A stretch of 64,000 nucleotides of DNA, from assembly GCF_030143255.1 (NCBI RefSeq), contig NZ_JARJNR010000012.1, forward strand, positions 16,511 through 80,510, in the 5' to 3' direction. A program made the position numbers and the translations under genes. Positions within the stretch are counted from its first letter, which is position 1; each line of letters starts with the position of its first letter. Below, one piece after another: positions 52,678-61,308 of the stretch. The DNA comes from Frigidibacter sp. SD6-1 (GTDB taxonomy: Bacteria; Pseudomonadota; Alphaproteobacteria; Rhodobacterales; Rhodobacteraceae). The notes below the pieces were generated by a model. That model saw nothing but the letters and a program-made list of their open reading frames with translations, was not told the DNA's origin and made no database searches.

Positions 52678-53720
52678 GCCGTTCCCCGCGTCAGATCGGC
52701 CAGCGCGATCCGGTCGCGCTTGCGCTGGATTTCATAGTTTCCCAGGGGCGTCCAGCCCGCCAGAACCGTCTCGGCCGCCTCGCCCCGGAAGGCGGTCCTC
52801 AGCTGCTGGTCCAGCGCGGCGCGGTCCTTCTTCGGCATAGGCGCGAAATCGACGATGACCTGGCCGCCAAGCCCCCTCAGCCGCAATTGCCGCGGCAGGT
52901 CGCGGGCCGCCGCGATATTGGCCTTGAGGCTCGCGGCCGGCGAGGTATCCGCCCCGGTATTCACATCGACCGCCACGAAGGCGCGCGTCGGCTCGATTGC
53001 CATATGGCCGCCGCCCGACAGCGCGACGGTGGGCGTCAGCAGCGCGTCAATCGCTTCCTCGACCCCGTGAAGGGCGAACGCCCCCGGCCCGTCCGCCACC
53101 TCGTCGGGTGCCGGATCGGCCCAGTCGCGCCAGGCTTCCTCATGCGGACCCGGCGCATCGACCAGGAGTTCGGGCGCGCCGGTTCCATCCGCCATCACCG
53201 CCTCTGCCAACGCCCGCACCGCCGCAATATCTTCGGCAACCTCCTGATCTTCGACCGCTTCCGCCGCCGACCGCACGATCAGCCCGAAAGGCGACCCGTC
53301 CATGCCCGCCGCGGCCAATGACGAAAGCCGGGCGCGCTCCTCCTCGTCCTTCACCCGACGCGAGATATTCAGGCCCGGCGCCAATGGCGTCACGATCACA
53401 TGGCGCGACTTGAAGAGGATCCGTGTCGTCACCGGCAGCGCCTTGCCCGCCTCGGCCCGGCCGGTCACCTGCACGAGCACCGATTGGCCGGGCGCCAGCC
53501 CGCCGGTTTCGCGCAGGAAACCCCTCTGCCCATCGGGCAGTCGCAGGAAGACGCCGCCCTGCCCCTTCATCTGCCGGTCGACCGTGCCGCGCAAGATCGC
53601 GCCCGGGCCAAACATCTCGTCCGGCGGCGCGATCAGCAGATCCTCGAGCCGCCCGTCGACCATCAGCGCCGCCGCCTCGCGGCCCTGCCATTCGCCAAGG
53701 GCAACGACCCGGCCCTTCAT
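52674..53720 (-). CDS. Ribonuclease E/G family protein (348 aa)
   Basis: Start at 53720 ([11 protein letters not shown]), overlapping the maf stop as ATGA; another ATG lies 9 bases upstream. Catalytic metal-binding Asp residues sit in [14 protein letters not shown] (about 258) and [19 protein letters not shown] (about 297), matching the RNase E/G active site. It is shorter than E. coli RNase G, with a reduced N-terminal S1-like part. Likely processes rRNA or mRNA ends. Conserved order infA-maf-rng-yacG. Confidence 0.9.
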   Translation of the reverse strand: MKGRVVALGEWQGREAAALMVDGRLEDLLIAPPDEMFGPGAILRGTVDRQMKGQGGVFLRLPDGQRGFLRETGGLAPGQSVLVQVTGRAEAGKALPVTTRILFKSRHVIVTPLAPGLNISRRVKDEEERARLSSLAAAGMDGSPFGLIVRSAAEAVEDQEVAEDIAAVRALAEAVMADGTGAPELLVDAPGPHEEAWRDWADPAPDEVADGPGAFALHGVEEAIDALLTPTVALSGGGHMAIEPTRAFVAVDVNTGADTSPAASLKANIAAARDLPRQLRLRGLGGQVIVDFAPMPKKDRAALDQQLRTAFRGEAAETVLAGWTPLGNYEIQRKRDRIALADLTRGTA

Positions 53721-54301
53721 GCCTGCCATCCCCCGTGCAGATCGACGCCCGCCGCCATCAGCAGATGCGCCGTCTCGGCGACCGGCAGGCCCACGACCCC
53801 GGTGAAGGAGCCTTTCAGCCAGGGGATCATCGCCCCGAACCGGCCCTGAATCGCATAGGCCCCGGCCTTGCCCTGCCATTCGCCCGAGGCCAGATAGGCG
53901 TTCACTTCGCCGTCCGACAGGGCCTTGACCTTCACTTCCGTATCCACCAGCCGCTCCCATATCCGCGCGCCGCGCCGCACGGCAACAGCGGTCAGCACAT
54001 GATGGCGCCGCCCGGAGAGGGCCCAGAGGAACTCGGCAGCCTCGCCCGCTGTCCCGGGCTTGCCCAGGATGCGGCGCCCGACCGCGACCGTCGTATCGGC
54101 GCACAGCACGACCTCGTCAGGCCCGGCCTCCAGCGCCAAGGCCTTCTCGCGCGCCATCCGCGCCACATAGGCGCGGGGCAATTCGCCCTTCCGGGGGCTC
54201 TCGTCTATATCGGGCGCGCGCACCGCGTCGGGTGTCAGCCCAAGCTGCGCCAGAAGCTCCCTCCGGCGCGGGCTGGCCGAGCCGAGGACAAGCCGGACCA
54301 T
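53717..54301 (-). CDS. maf: Maf-type nucleotide pyrophosphatase (194 aa)
   Basis: N-terminal [19 protein letters not shown] is the Maf signature; [20 protein letters not shown] and [13 protein letters not shown] complete the active site. Maf proteins hydrolyse non-canonical or modified nucleoside triphosphates. It ends in an ATGA overlap with the RNase gene and starts one base after infA ends. Confidence 0.93.
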   Translation of the reverse strand: MVRLVLGSASPRRRELLAQLGLTPDAVRAPDIDESPRKGELPRAYVARMAREKALALEAGPDEVVLCADTTVAVGRRILGKPGTAGEAAEFLWALSGRRHHVLTAVAVRRGARIWERLVDTEVKVKALSDGEVNAYLASGEWQGKAGAYAIQGRFGAMIPWLKGSFTGVVGLPVAETAHLLMAAGVDLHGGWQA

Positions 54302-54302
54302 C

Positions 54303-54521
54303 TTACTTGAAGCGATAGTTGATCCGCCCCTTGGTCAGGTCATAGGGCGTCATCGTCACCTGAACCTTGTCGCCCGCCAGCACGCGGATCCGGTTCTTGC
54401 GCATCTTTCCTGCCATCGTGGCGATGATCTCATGGCCGTTCTCAAGCTCGACCTTGAATGTCGCGTTGGGCAGGAGTTCACGCACGACACCGGGGAATTC
54501 GAGCTCGTCATCCTTGGCCAT
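54303..54521 (-). CDS. infA: Translation initiation factor IF-1 (72 aa)
   Basis: [71 protein letters not shown]: an S1/OB-fold domain, exact family length. Start set at the ATG at 54521. It binds the ribosomal A site during initiation. Head of the infA-maf-rng-yacG operon. Confidence 0.98.
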   Translation of the reverse strand: MAKDDELEFPGVVRELLPNATFKVELENGHEIIATMAGKMRKNRIRVLAGDKVQVTMTPYDLTKGRINYRFK

Positions 54522-54593
54522 GGTCACTCCATAATGAATTACCCGCGGCATTGTCCGCGGGCGCGCCCTAAATGCGCCCCTTCCCCCGGTTTT

Positions 54594-55499
54594 TCAAGCG
54601 CGTTTCGCCCCGGGGCCCCGGATTTCCAGATTTTTTGCAGGGGCGACCTGCTCCGGCCAATGCGAGAGGTTCAGAACCCCGCCATCGGCCCGCACCGCCG
54701 CGATGGCCTCCAGCGAGACATCGGCGTAGACCCAGCCGGCCGCGCCCAGCGCGCCCTCGGCCAGAATGCCCTCGGGCGGAAAGCCCCGGTCCGGCGGCCC
54801 GTAGACCGAGGCGCGGCCGGTGTTTTCCTCCATCCCCGCGCACCAGTCGGCCATGCCCACCACCGGCGCATGGACAGAGATCATCTGCCCTTCCAGCGCT
54901 CGCGCCATAGCGCCCACCCGGACCCGCGTGAAACCCGCCAGAGTTTCGGTCGCCGAGGGCACCAGCAGGATCTCGCATCCCGCCTCGGCCAGCACCCGCG
55001 CCAGCAGGGGAAATTCGCTGTCATAACAGATCGATATGCCGATCCGCCCGATGGGCGTTTCAAAAAGGCGCAGGCCCTCCCCCGGCGCCATCCGCCAGGG
55101 ATCGCGCTCCCAGCGCGTCATCATCGCCTTGTCCTGATGGCCCAGAATGCCCTCGGGGCCGTAAAAGGTCGCGCGGTTCACCGGCCGGCCGCCCGGCGCG
55201 CCCGGATCGAAGACCGGCCCCGACCCGCCCAGGATATGGACCCCATGTTCCGCCGCCAGCCGCACATGCACCACGTCCGCCGCCGCCCGGTGGCGCGCGA
55301 CCTCGTGCAGCGCCCCCTCCTGATCGGCCGCCACCGCCGCGCCCCCCAGCGAAGCGAGCTCCATCGCGCCATATTCGGGAAAGACCAAAAGGTCCGCCCC
55401 CGCGCCGGCCGCCTCCGCAACCCAGGCCGAAAGCTTCGCCTCGTAATCCGCGAACCGGTCGAACCAGGACAGGGGATAGGCCGCCGCCGCAATCTTCAT
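54594..55499 (-). CDS. Carbon-nitrogen hydrolase (nitrilase family) protein (301 aa)
   Basis: Start at 55499 (MKIAAAAYPLSWFDRF); the frame upstream is a repeat region. Glu-Lys-Cys triad: Glu in LLVFPEYGAMEL (about 47), Lys in GHQDKAMMTRWERD (about 129), Cys in IGISICYDSEFP (about 161). It hydrolyses an amide or nitrile of unknown identity. The following 70 bases contain a REP-like hairpin separating it from the acetyltransferase gene. Confidence 0.9.
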   Translation of the reverse strand: MKIAAAAYPLSWFDRFADYEAKLSAWVAEAAGAGADLLVFPEYGAMELASLGGAAVAADQEGALHEVARHRAAADVVHVRLAAEHGVHILGGSGPVFDPGAPGGRPVNRATFYGPEGILGHQDKAMMTRWERDPWRMAPGEGLRLFETPIGRIGISICYDSEFPLLARVLAEAGCEILLVPSATETLAGFTRVRVGAMARALEGQMISVHAPVVGMADWCAGMEENTGRASVYGPPDRGFPPEGILAEGALGAAGWVYADVSLEAIAAVRADGGVLNLSHWPEQVAPAKNLEIRGPGAKRA

Positions 55500-55520
55500 T
55501 CCGCTTTCCCTCTTCCGTTT

Positions 55521-55563
55521 CCAAATATCCTCGGGGGAGCGCGAGGGGGCAGACAGCCCCCTC
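55521..55563. repeat. REP-like intergenic repeat, copy 1
   Basis: CCAAATATCCTCGGGGG followed by the stem GAGGGGGC-agaca-GCCCCCTC (55543-55563). The same head plus a different GC hairpin recurs at 59939 and 60795, so this is a dispersed family. Also able to act as a terminator or attenuator between the flanking genes. Confidence 0.75.
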
Positions 55564-55573
55564 GCCCGTCCCC

Positions 55574-56161
55574 TCACAAGGCGCGGAACCAGACCTGCAA
55601 CTCCTTGCGCGTCTCTTCCGCCGCGCCGATGTCACGCCAGCCATATTCGGCAAAGACGCCGGGCAGCGGCGCATAGCCCCGGCCCTGCCAGAACGCGTCG
55701 TTCGTGCGGAATGTGGCGGGCCGCATCGGATGATCCCCGGGCCGCTTCACCGAACAGAACGCCATGTATGTCCGCCCCAGAGCCCGCGCCTTCGCCTCGC
55801 GCGCATCGAAGAAGGCATGCCCGATCCCCCGGCCGCGATACTCCGGCAAGAGCACGGATTCCGCGCAGTAATAGACCTCCTCCAGCCGGTAGCCCAGCGC
55901 CAGAAGCGGCGCCCCCAGTTCCTCGGCATGATCCTCCATCGGTGCCGCCGTCGACACGCCCACCAGCCGCGTGCCGTCAAAAGCGCCGACGACCAGGCTG
56001 CCCTGGCTCTCCAGATAGGCGGCGAGGTACTTGCGCTCATAGTCCAGATCGCCGTCATAGAGGTAGGGCCAGTCGCGGAAGACCGTGATCCTCAGCCGCG
56101 CCACATCGTCCAGCGCCGCGGCAAAAGCCTCCCGGGTCAGGACATGGACCTCGGTGCTCAT
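55574..56161 (-). CDS. GNAT-family acetyltransferase (195 aa)
   Basis: Acetyl-CoA site SVLLPEYRGRGIGHAFFDAREAKARALG (the R/Q-x-x-G-x-G/A motif reads RGRGIG, residues about 109-114). N-terminal part VHVLTREAFAAALDDVARLRITVFRDWPYLYDGD is typical for a bacterial GNAT branch seen beside nitrilase-family genes. Acceptor unknown. Overlaps the next gene by 4 bases. Well-formed and intact. Confidence 0.88.
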   Translation of the reverse strand: MSTEVHVLTREAFAAALDDVARLRITVFRDWPYLYDGDLDYERKYLAAYLESQGSLVVGAFDGTRLVGVSTAAPMEDHAEELGAPLLALGYRLEEVYYCAESVLLPEYRGRGIGHAFFDAREAKARALGRTYMAFCSVKRPGDHPMRPATFRTNDAFWQGRGYAPLPGVFAEYGWRDIGAAEETRKELQVWFRAL

Positions 56162-56553
56162 GACACCTGCCGGATCCAGTCGGCGAGGTTGTAATAGGTC
56201 GTCACCCGGGTGATCAGCCCGTCCTTCAGCGTGAAGAACCCGCCTGCAGGCAGGACATATCTCTGCCCGCGCGCCTCCGGCAGGCCCGGATCGGTCTTCA
56301 GATAGGTGCCGTTCACGGTGAATTCAGCCGCGCCGCGCGTGCCGTCGTCGTTGGCGAAGATCACCATGTCGGTCAGGGTCTCGCGATAGGTCTCGCTCAT
56401 GTGGCGGCAGAAGTCGGCGAAGGCCGCCTTGCCCAGCCGCGCCGCGCCCTCGTTCACATGATGGGTGAAATCCTCGTGCAGGCAGGCGAGCATACCCTCG
56501 ATGTCGCCCCGGTTGAACGCCTCGTAATAGCGCGCGATCGTCGTCCGGCTCAT
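56158..56553 (-). CDS. SnoaL-like / NTF2-fold protein (131 aa)
   Basis: IARYYEAFNRGDIEGMLACLHEDFTHHVNEGAARLGKAAFADFCRHMSETY is the standard N-terminus of small NTF2-like (ketosteroid-isomerase-fold) proteins, and FTVNGTYLKTDPGLPEARGQRYVLPAGGFFTLKDGLITRVTTYYNLADWIRQV ends it. The fold binds small hydrophobic molecules; catalysis is uncertain. Coupled to the GNAT gene by a 4-base overlap. Confidence 0.85.
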   Translation of the reverse strand: MSRTTIARYYEAFNRGDIEGMLACLHEDFTHHVNEGAARLGKAAFADFCRHMSETYRETLTDMVIFANDDGTRGAAEFTVNGTYLKTDPGLPEARGQRYVLPAGGFFTLKDGLITRVTTYYNLADWIRQVS

Positions 56554-56689
56554 GGGCCCTCCCCGGCATGTCCGCGCTCCGGCACGGCGGCGCCGAAGCT
56601 GTCAGCCATGCCTAGCGCGGCCGTCCCCGGCCGGGCAAGACCGGGCAAGACCCCTTGCCGGAGATTTGCGACAAACCGGCGCTGCCGCC

Positions 56690-57355
56690 TCAGTTCGCGG
56701 GGCAGGCGCAATCCTGCACCATTCCACGCGCCGTCGTGTCGATCGGCAGCAGGCGGAACGGTCCGATCCGGTACACTTCCTCCAGATAGCTGTCGGTCGC
56801 GCCATCCGACCCGATCAGCTCGACCGGCGTCTGAACCTTCTCGACCGTCGCCGCCAGCGGCTCGCCCTGGTTCAGCCAGCCCGCATCCAGCACCATCTGG
56901 CCGTCCCTGAACTGCCAGCTGCCCGTGTAGGGCCGCTTGGCATAGTCGAACTGGAAGGTGCCGTCCTTCCCGATCCGGAAGAAGCCGCGCGCGATCACCG
57001 CATCCTCGCCCTGATCGTCCTTGCCCATCACCTCGGCCCAGTTCACGACATAGGCGTCCTGGCCCTCGCAGATCGCTGGGCGCGCAACGGCCGCCAGCGA
57101 GGACAGGTCCCATTTCTCCTCATAGATCGCGTCCATGACCGCCTCCTCGCTGGTCAGGGGTTCGCTCTTTTCCAGATCATAGCGCACGCGGCGCTCGCTC
57201 TGCTGGTCTTCCTCGTTGCCGCTGTCGTCGTTGTTGTCGCCCGGTGCGAGGAACGGATCGCACAGGGCGACCTCGGTCGGTGCCTGGCCATTGGCCAGCG
57301 CCGCTGGCCCCATGGCCACCGAAATCAGGATGAAAAGTCCGGGATTGAATCGCAT
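56690..57355 (-). CDS. Exported hypothetical protein (221 aa)
   Basis: Start at 57355 (MRFNPGLFILISVAMGPAALANG), giving a clean signal peptide. The mature part is acidic, with APGDNNDDSGNEEDQQSERR, and ends in DCACPAN with two Cys. It is a periplasmic protein of Rhodobacterales type, but I recognise no family. No enzyme motif is seen. It stands alone on the minus strand with its own promoter region of about 100 bases. Confidence 0.7.
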   Translation of the reverse strand: MRFNPGLFILISVAMGPAALANGQAPTEVALCDPFLAPGDNNDDSGNEEDQQSERRVRYDLEKSEPLTSEEAVMDAIYEEKWDLSSLAAVARPAICEGQDAYVVNWAEVMGKDDQGEDAVIARGFFRIGKDGTFQFDYAKRPYTGSWQFRDGQMVLDAGWLNQGEPLAATVEKVQTPVELIGSDGATDSYLEEVYRIGPFRLLPIDTTARGMVQDCACPAN

Positions 57356-57454
57356 CTGAAGCCCCACTGATACAGCTACCCGGGCGGCAGGCTAGCATGT
57401 GCCCGCGCATTGGCCAAGAAAGCGTCGCGCCCGGCGCAACAATAGCGCAAGAAC

Positions 57455-57913
57455 TCAGCCTTCGGTCGGCGGCCCGAAACGGTCCAGCATCCGCGCCTTG
57501 ATCTGGTCGCGCGCCTGCCGGTAGGCGGCGAGCTTTGCCTCGCGGCTCTCGCCGATGCCGGTCGGATCGAGGATCGGCCAATATTCCACGTCGAGATGGA
57601 AGAACCGGGTGAATTCCAGCGCCTGCCTCTGGCTCGCGGGCGACAGGGCCACCACGAGGTCGAAGCCCGACAGATCGTCCCCCCAGTCGCGCATCTCCTC
57701 GAACGAGCGCGAGCGGTGGCGCGACAGTTCGATCCCCAGCTCCTGACAGACGGCCACCGAAAAACCGTCGATCTCCATGTCGTTATGGACGCCCGCCGAC
57801 TGCACATAGGCGGCATGCCCGTAGAATTTCTTCATCATCCCCTCGGCCATGGGCGAGCGGACGGCATTATGGTCGCAACAGAAAAGCACCGAACTCGGGA
57901 ACCTGCCCGTCAA
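57455..57913 (-). CDS. Low-molecular-weight phosphatase / arsenate-reductase-like (152 aa)
   Basis: P-loop VLFCCDHNAVRSPMAEG holds the C-x5-R signature (Cys 13, Arg 19), and the general-acid Asp is in the C-terminal WPILDPTG segment. It could dephosphorylate protein tyrosine or act like a thioredoxin-linked arsenate reductase; the family cannot be split further by eye. It follows the UPF0262 gene by one base, an arrangement conserved in this order. Confidence 0.88.
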   Translation of the reverse strand: MTGRFPSSVLFCCDHNAVRSPMAEGMMKKFYGHAAYVQSAGVHNDMEIDGFSVAVCQELGIELSRHRSRSFEEMRDWGDDLSGFDLVVALSPASQRQALEFTRFFHLDVEYWPILDPTGIGESREAKLAAYRQARDQIKARMLDRFGPPTEG

Positions 57914-57914
57914 C

Positions 57915-58391
57915 TCATCCCCCGAAATGCAGGACGCAGATCAGCGTGAAGAGCCGCCGCGCCGTGTCGATGTCGAGGTCGGCCTTGCCCTCCAGCCGCT
58001 CCTGCAACGTGCGCGCGCCTTCGTTGTGGATCCCGCGCCGCGCCATGTCGATCGCCTCGATCTGGGCAGGCGGCAGGCGCTTGACCGCATCGAAATAAGA
58101 GGCGCAGATCTGGAAATAATCCTTCACCACCTGCCGGAAAGGCCCCAGCGAGAGGTGAAATTCCGCCACTTTCTCGCCTGCCTCGGAAGCCAGATCAAAG
58201 ACAAGCCGCCCTTCGCGGATCGCCAGCCCCAGCCGGAAGGGGCCGGGAAAGTCCTGCCCGTTCTTCGCGGGAAGCGCGAAGGAGTTTTCTTCCAGAAGGT
58301 CGAAGATCGCGACCTTTCTCTCCTGCTCGATCTCGGGCGTGGGCGGCGCAAGTCCCCGGTCGTCGATCTCGATATGGCAGATGCGGGTCAT
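57915..58391 (-). CDS. UPF0262 family protein (158 aa)
   Basis: Start at 58391 (MTRICHIEIDDRGLAPPTPEIEQERKVAIFDLLEENSF), the UPF0262 consensus, with DYFQICASYFDAVKRLPPAQIEAIDMARRGIHNEGARTLQERLEGKADLDIDTARRLFTLICVLHF at the C-terminus. The family is confined to alphaproteobacteria and has no assigned function. It is embedded between hisD and the phosphatase gene, as in relatives. Confidence 0.93.
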   Translation of the reverse strand: MTRICHIEIDDRGLAPPTPEIEQERKVAIFDLLEENSFALPAKNGQDFPGPFRLGLAIREGRLVFDLASEAGEKVAEFHLSLGPFRQVVKDYFQICASYFDAVKRLPPAQIEAIDMARRGIHNEGARTLQERLEGKADLDIDTARRLFTLICVLHFGG

Positions 58392-58469
58392 GGCCAGCCT
58401 CTCATCTTCCCGGCCGGCAAGGACCCGGGACATTCGCTTGGCTCTTCAAAACCGGGAATATCGCCCCCG

Positions 58470-59771
58470 TCAAGCGTTCAGACGGTCCAGACGGGCCTGA
58501 ACCGACAGACCGTGCGCCGAAAGGCTCTCGGATGCGGCAAGCCGCACCGCTGCGGGGCCGACGGCACGCAGAGCCGCGGGTGACATCCGGGCGATGGTGG
58601 TGCGCTTGAGGAAGTCCATCACCGACAGGCCGGAAGAAAACCGCGCCGACCGCGCCGTCGGCAAGACATGGTTCGGCCCGCCGACATAATCGCCGATCGC
58701 CTCGGGCGTCCAGGCGCCAAGGAAGATCGCGCCCGCATGAGTGATCCTTGCCGCCAGCGCCTCGGGGTCGGCCACGCACAGTTCCAGATGCTCCGGCGCC
58801 ACGCGGTTGGAAAGCTCCGCCGCCTCGGCCAGATCGCGCACCGTGATCACCGCGCCATAATCGCGCCAGGACGCCCCGGCAATCCCCCGACGCGGCAGCG
58901 TTTCCAGCCGCTTCTCGACCGCCGCCGCGACGCTGCGCCCGAACGCTGCATCATCGGTCATCAGGATCGCCTGCGCGCTCTCGTCATGCTCGGCCTGTGA
59001 CAGAAGGTCCAGCGCCAGCCAGTCCGGGTCATTGTCGCGGTCGGCGATGATCAGTATCTCCGACGGCCCGGCGATCATGTCGATCCCCACCCGCCCGAAG
59101 ACCCGGCGCTTGGCGGCGGCCACATAGGCATTGCCCGGCCCGGTGATCTTGTCCACCGCCCGGATCGTCGCGGTCCCGTAAGCGAGCGCCGCGATCGCCT
59201 GCGCGCCCCCCACCCGATAGACCTGATCGACGCCCGCCAGCCGCGCCGCCAACAACACCAGCGGATTGACCGCGCCCCCCGGCGTCGGACAGGTGACGAC
59301 CAGCCGCCCGACGCCCGCCACCTTCGCCGGAATCGCATTCATCAGCACCGAGGACGGATAGGAGGCGAGCCCCCCCGGCACATAAAGCCCCGCCGCCGAC
59401 ACCGGCCCCCAGCGCCAGCCAAGCTCCGCCCCCTCGGGATCGGTCCAGCGCTGGTCCTCGGGCATTTGCCTGACGTGATAGGCGCGGATCCGTTCGGCGG
59501 CCATCTCCAGCGCCGCCCGATCCTCCGCCGCGACCTTCGCGCATTCCGCGTCGATCTCGGCATCCGAAAAGGCCAGCGTCCCGGGCGTCAGCTCCAGCCG
59601 GTCGAACCGCGCCGTCAGCTCGACCAGCGCCTCATCGCCGCGCGCCCGCACCTCCTCGATGATCGCCGCCACCGCCTGATCCACATCCGGCGCATCCTCG
59701 CGCTTGGTGGTCAGGAAGGCGGCGAAGGCCGCGTCAAACCCGGGATCGGTGGCGTTCAGGAACTGCGGCAT
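58470..59771 (-). CDS. hisD: Histidinol dehydrogenase (433 aa)
   Basis: Start at 59771 (MPQFLNATDPGFDAAFAAF). Conserved regions: GLYVPGGLASYPSSVLMNAIPAKVAGV, VYRVGGAQAIAALAYGTATI, VDKITGPGNAYVAAAKR, GIDMIAGPSEILIIAD and zinc and active-site residues in LLSQAEHDESAQ and PEHLEL. Catalyses the last two steps of histidine synthesis, NAD-dependent. Full length and intact. A broken copy of its first 170 bases lies upstream at 60018-60187. Confidence 0.97.
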   Translation of the reverse strand: MPQFLNATDPGFDAAFAAFLTTKREDAPDVDQAVAAIIEEVRARGDEALVELTARFDRLELTPGTLAFSDAEIDAECAKVAAEDRAALEMAAERIRAYHVRQMPEDQRWTDPEGAELGWRWGPVSAAGLYVPGGLASYPSSVLMNAIPAKVAGVGRLVVTCPTPGGAVNPLVLLAARLAGVDQVYRVGGAQAIAALAYGTATIRAVDKITGPGNAYVAAAKRRVFGRVGIDMIAGPSEILIIADRDNDPDWLALDLLSQAEHDESAQAILMTDDAAFGRSVAAAVEKRLETLPRRGIAGASWRDYGAVITVRDLAEAAELSNRVAPEHLELCVADPEALAARITHAGAIFLGAWTPEAIGDYVGGPNHVLPTARSARFSSGLSVMDFLKRTTIARMSPAALRAVGPAAVRLAASESLSAHGLSVQARLDRLNA

Positions 59772-59938
59772 GGGCTTTCTCCTTCCCGCTCCCTTTACGG
59801 AAGGCAAAACCAAGGCTCAAGCCCCGGCCGAGGCTCAAGGATCGTCTTGATCGCACATGTGCCGGCGAAGCCCGTCCGCGCCGCCGATCGTGCAAGCCTC
59901 ACCCTGCCAGCCCGATGCCCCCTCCCCTTCATTCTGGC

Positions 59939-59982
59939 CCAAATATCCCGGAGGGGGCACGGGGGAGGCAGCGCCTCCCCCG
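59939..59982. repeat. REP-like intergenic repeat, copy 2
   Basis: CCAAATATCCCGGAGGGGG then the stem GGGGGAGGC-agc-GCCTCCCCC (59961-59981). It is joined directly to a 35-bp fragment copied from the DUF2948 gene (59983-60017). Confidence 0.75.
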
Positions 59983-60187
59983 CCCGGCCCCGTCGGCCGA
60001 CGGCTCCCGGCCCAGCGCCCACACCTCCTCGATCATCGCCGCCACCGCCTGATCCACGTCCGGCGCATCCTCGCGCCTGGTCGTCAGGAAGGCCGCGAAG
60101 GCCGCTTCAAAACCGGCACCAGCGGAAATTCAGAAACTGCGGCATGGCTCTCTCCCTTCGCACTGCCTTTACGGAAGGGGTTCCCAG
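59983..60187 (-). pseudogene. Mosaic duplicate: DUF2948 gene scrap plus hisD 5' end
   Basis: 59983-60017 matches 60961-60995 of the DUF2948 gene at 34 of 35 bases. From about 60016 to 60187 the sequence follows hisD 59643-59815: CACCTCCTCGATCATCGCCG, ACTGCGGCAT with the start codon, and upstream TTTACGGAAGG. One inserted base after codon 11 (TTTT against TTT) shifts the frame and gives TGA at codon 13. It cannot be translated as HisD. The 430-base gap 59772-60201 has no other gene. Confidence 0.85.
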
Positions 60188-60201
60188 GGCTGAAACCCCG
60201 G

Positions 60202-60672
60202 TCAGAGCGTCTTGGCCATGGTGACCTCGCACCGGTGCGCGCAGGATTTCGGCGCGCCCTCGACCTCGCGGAACCCCAGACGCGCGTAAAGCCCCCGCGC
60301 AGCGGCATTCGACGCCCGCACCTCAAGCCAGAGCGCGTCCAGCCGCTGGTCCCGCGCCACCTGCTCCAAAGCCCCCAGCACGGCCTGCCCGAGCCCCCGC
60401 CCCCGTGCCTCGGGCCGGACATAGACCGACTCGACCCACCCCCGCGCCACGCCCTCATCATCGGGCGTCAGCGCGGCTACCGCGACCGGACGCTCCCCGT
60501 CAAATGCCGCCCAGACGGACGCGCCCGCAAGCCGGGCTGCGAAATCGGCGAGCGGCCGCTCCACATGGTCCTCATGGCGCGACGCAAACTGCTCGGGCTC
60601 CCGCTCGAGCGCCTCAAGGCGGATCTCGCGCCAGAGTGCTGCATCCGCGGGGCTCAGACGGCGCAGATCCAT
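60202..60672 (-). CDS. GNAT-family acetyltransferase (156 aa)
   Basis: MDLRRLSPADAALWREIRLEALEREPEQFASRHEDH is the typical start; the acetyl-CoA motif VYVRPEARGRGLGQAVLGALEQVARDQ (RGRGLG near 91) and LWLEVRASNAAARGLYARLGFREVEGA follow. Acceptor unknown. The duplicated hisD scrap and a REP-like copy lie downstream; the upstream gap carries the large hairpin. Confidence 0.92.
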   Translation of the reverse strand: MDLRRLSPADAALWREIRLEALEREPEQFASRHEDHVERPLADFAARLAGASVWAAFDGERPVAVAALTPDDEGVARGWVESVYVRPEARGRGLGQAVLGALEQVARDQRLDALWLEVRASNAAARGLYARLGFREVEGAPKSCAHRCEVTMAKTL

Positions 60673-60747
60673 GTCATGTCTCCTCCATGGGGCGCCACCG
60701 GTGCGCCTCTAACACAGCCGCGCTCCGACCGCATCCGCGGAAGCCTC

Positions 60748-60834
60748 CGGCGGGGATATTTGAACCAGCGTGAAACGCGTTCTTTCACGCTGGACCAAAT
60801 ATCCCGGGGGGCCTGGGGGGGCCGAGCCCCCCTA
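60748..60834. repeat. REP-like repeat copy 3 inside a long inverted repeat
   Basis: 60750-60811 is an inverted repeat: CGGGGATATTTGaaCCAGCG, TGAAA, cgcgttc, TTTCACGCTGGaCCAAATAT, CCCGGGG. The right arm continues into the family stem GGGGGGCC-gag-CCCCCC (60815-60830). It separates the DUF2948 gene from the acetyltransferase gene and can serve as a terminator for the former. Confidence 0.75.
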
Positions 60835-61308
60835 CTCCGGATGTCCCGGCACCTGCCCCGACGGCGCCGCATAGGGCCGGGTCACGTCGCGCAAGGTCAG
60901 GTCGATACATTCGACCTCTGCCGCAATCGCCCCGTCTCCTGCCAGCGTCAGAAGAAGCCGCCCGGCCCCGTCGGCCGACGGCTCCCAGCCCAGCGACAGG
61001 ACCGACAGGATCATATCGCCATCCGTCCGGTCGAAGCCCTGGCTCGACAGTTTCATGACACCGCCGATCACCAGAAGCGCCCGCGCGCGCTCGAACGGCC
61101 GCCCCTCGCGCTCGGCCGCCGCGCGATCTTCCCAGCGGAAGCGGTTGAGGAACAGGGAAAACGTCCGCCCGCGCCGGTCCCAGGCCATGTCGCCCGCCGA
61201 CAGGACCGCATCCTGCACCAGTGCCGAGATGACCTGCAGATCCTCCGGCCCCTCCGCCTTCAGGCTCAGCGCCGCTTCCCTGCCGTCCTCGAACCGCGCG
61301 TCGGCCAT
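60832..61308 (-). CDS. DUF2948 family protein (158 aa)
   Basis: ATG at 61308 overlaps the murA stop as TGATG. Body: ADARFEDGREAALSLKAEGPEDLQVISALVQDAVLSAGDMAWDRRGRTFSLFLNRFRWED and ALLVIGGVMKLSSQGFDRTDGDMILSVLSLGWEPSADGAGRLLLTLAGDGAIAAEVECIDLTLRDVTRPYAAPSGQVPGHP, matching DUF2948, an alphaproteobacterial family of unknown function always near murA/hisD. Confidence 0.92.
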   Translation of the reverse strand: MADARFEDGREAALSLKAEGPEDLQVISALVQDAVLSAGDMAWDRRGRTFSLFLNRFRWEDRAAAEREGRPFERARALLVIGGVMKLSSQGFDRTDGDMILSVLSLGWEPSADGAGRLLLTLAGDGAIAAEVECIDLTLRDVTRPYAAPSGQVPGHPE

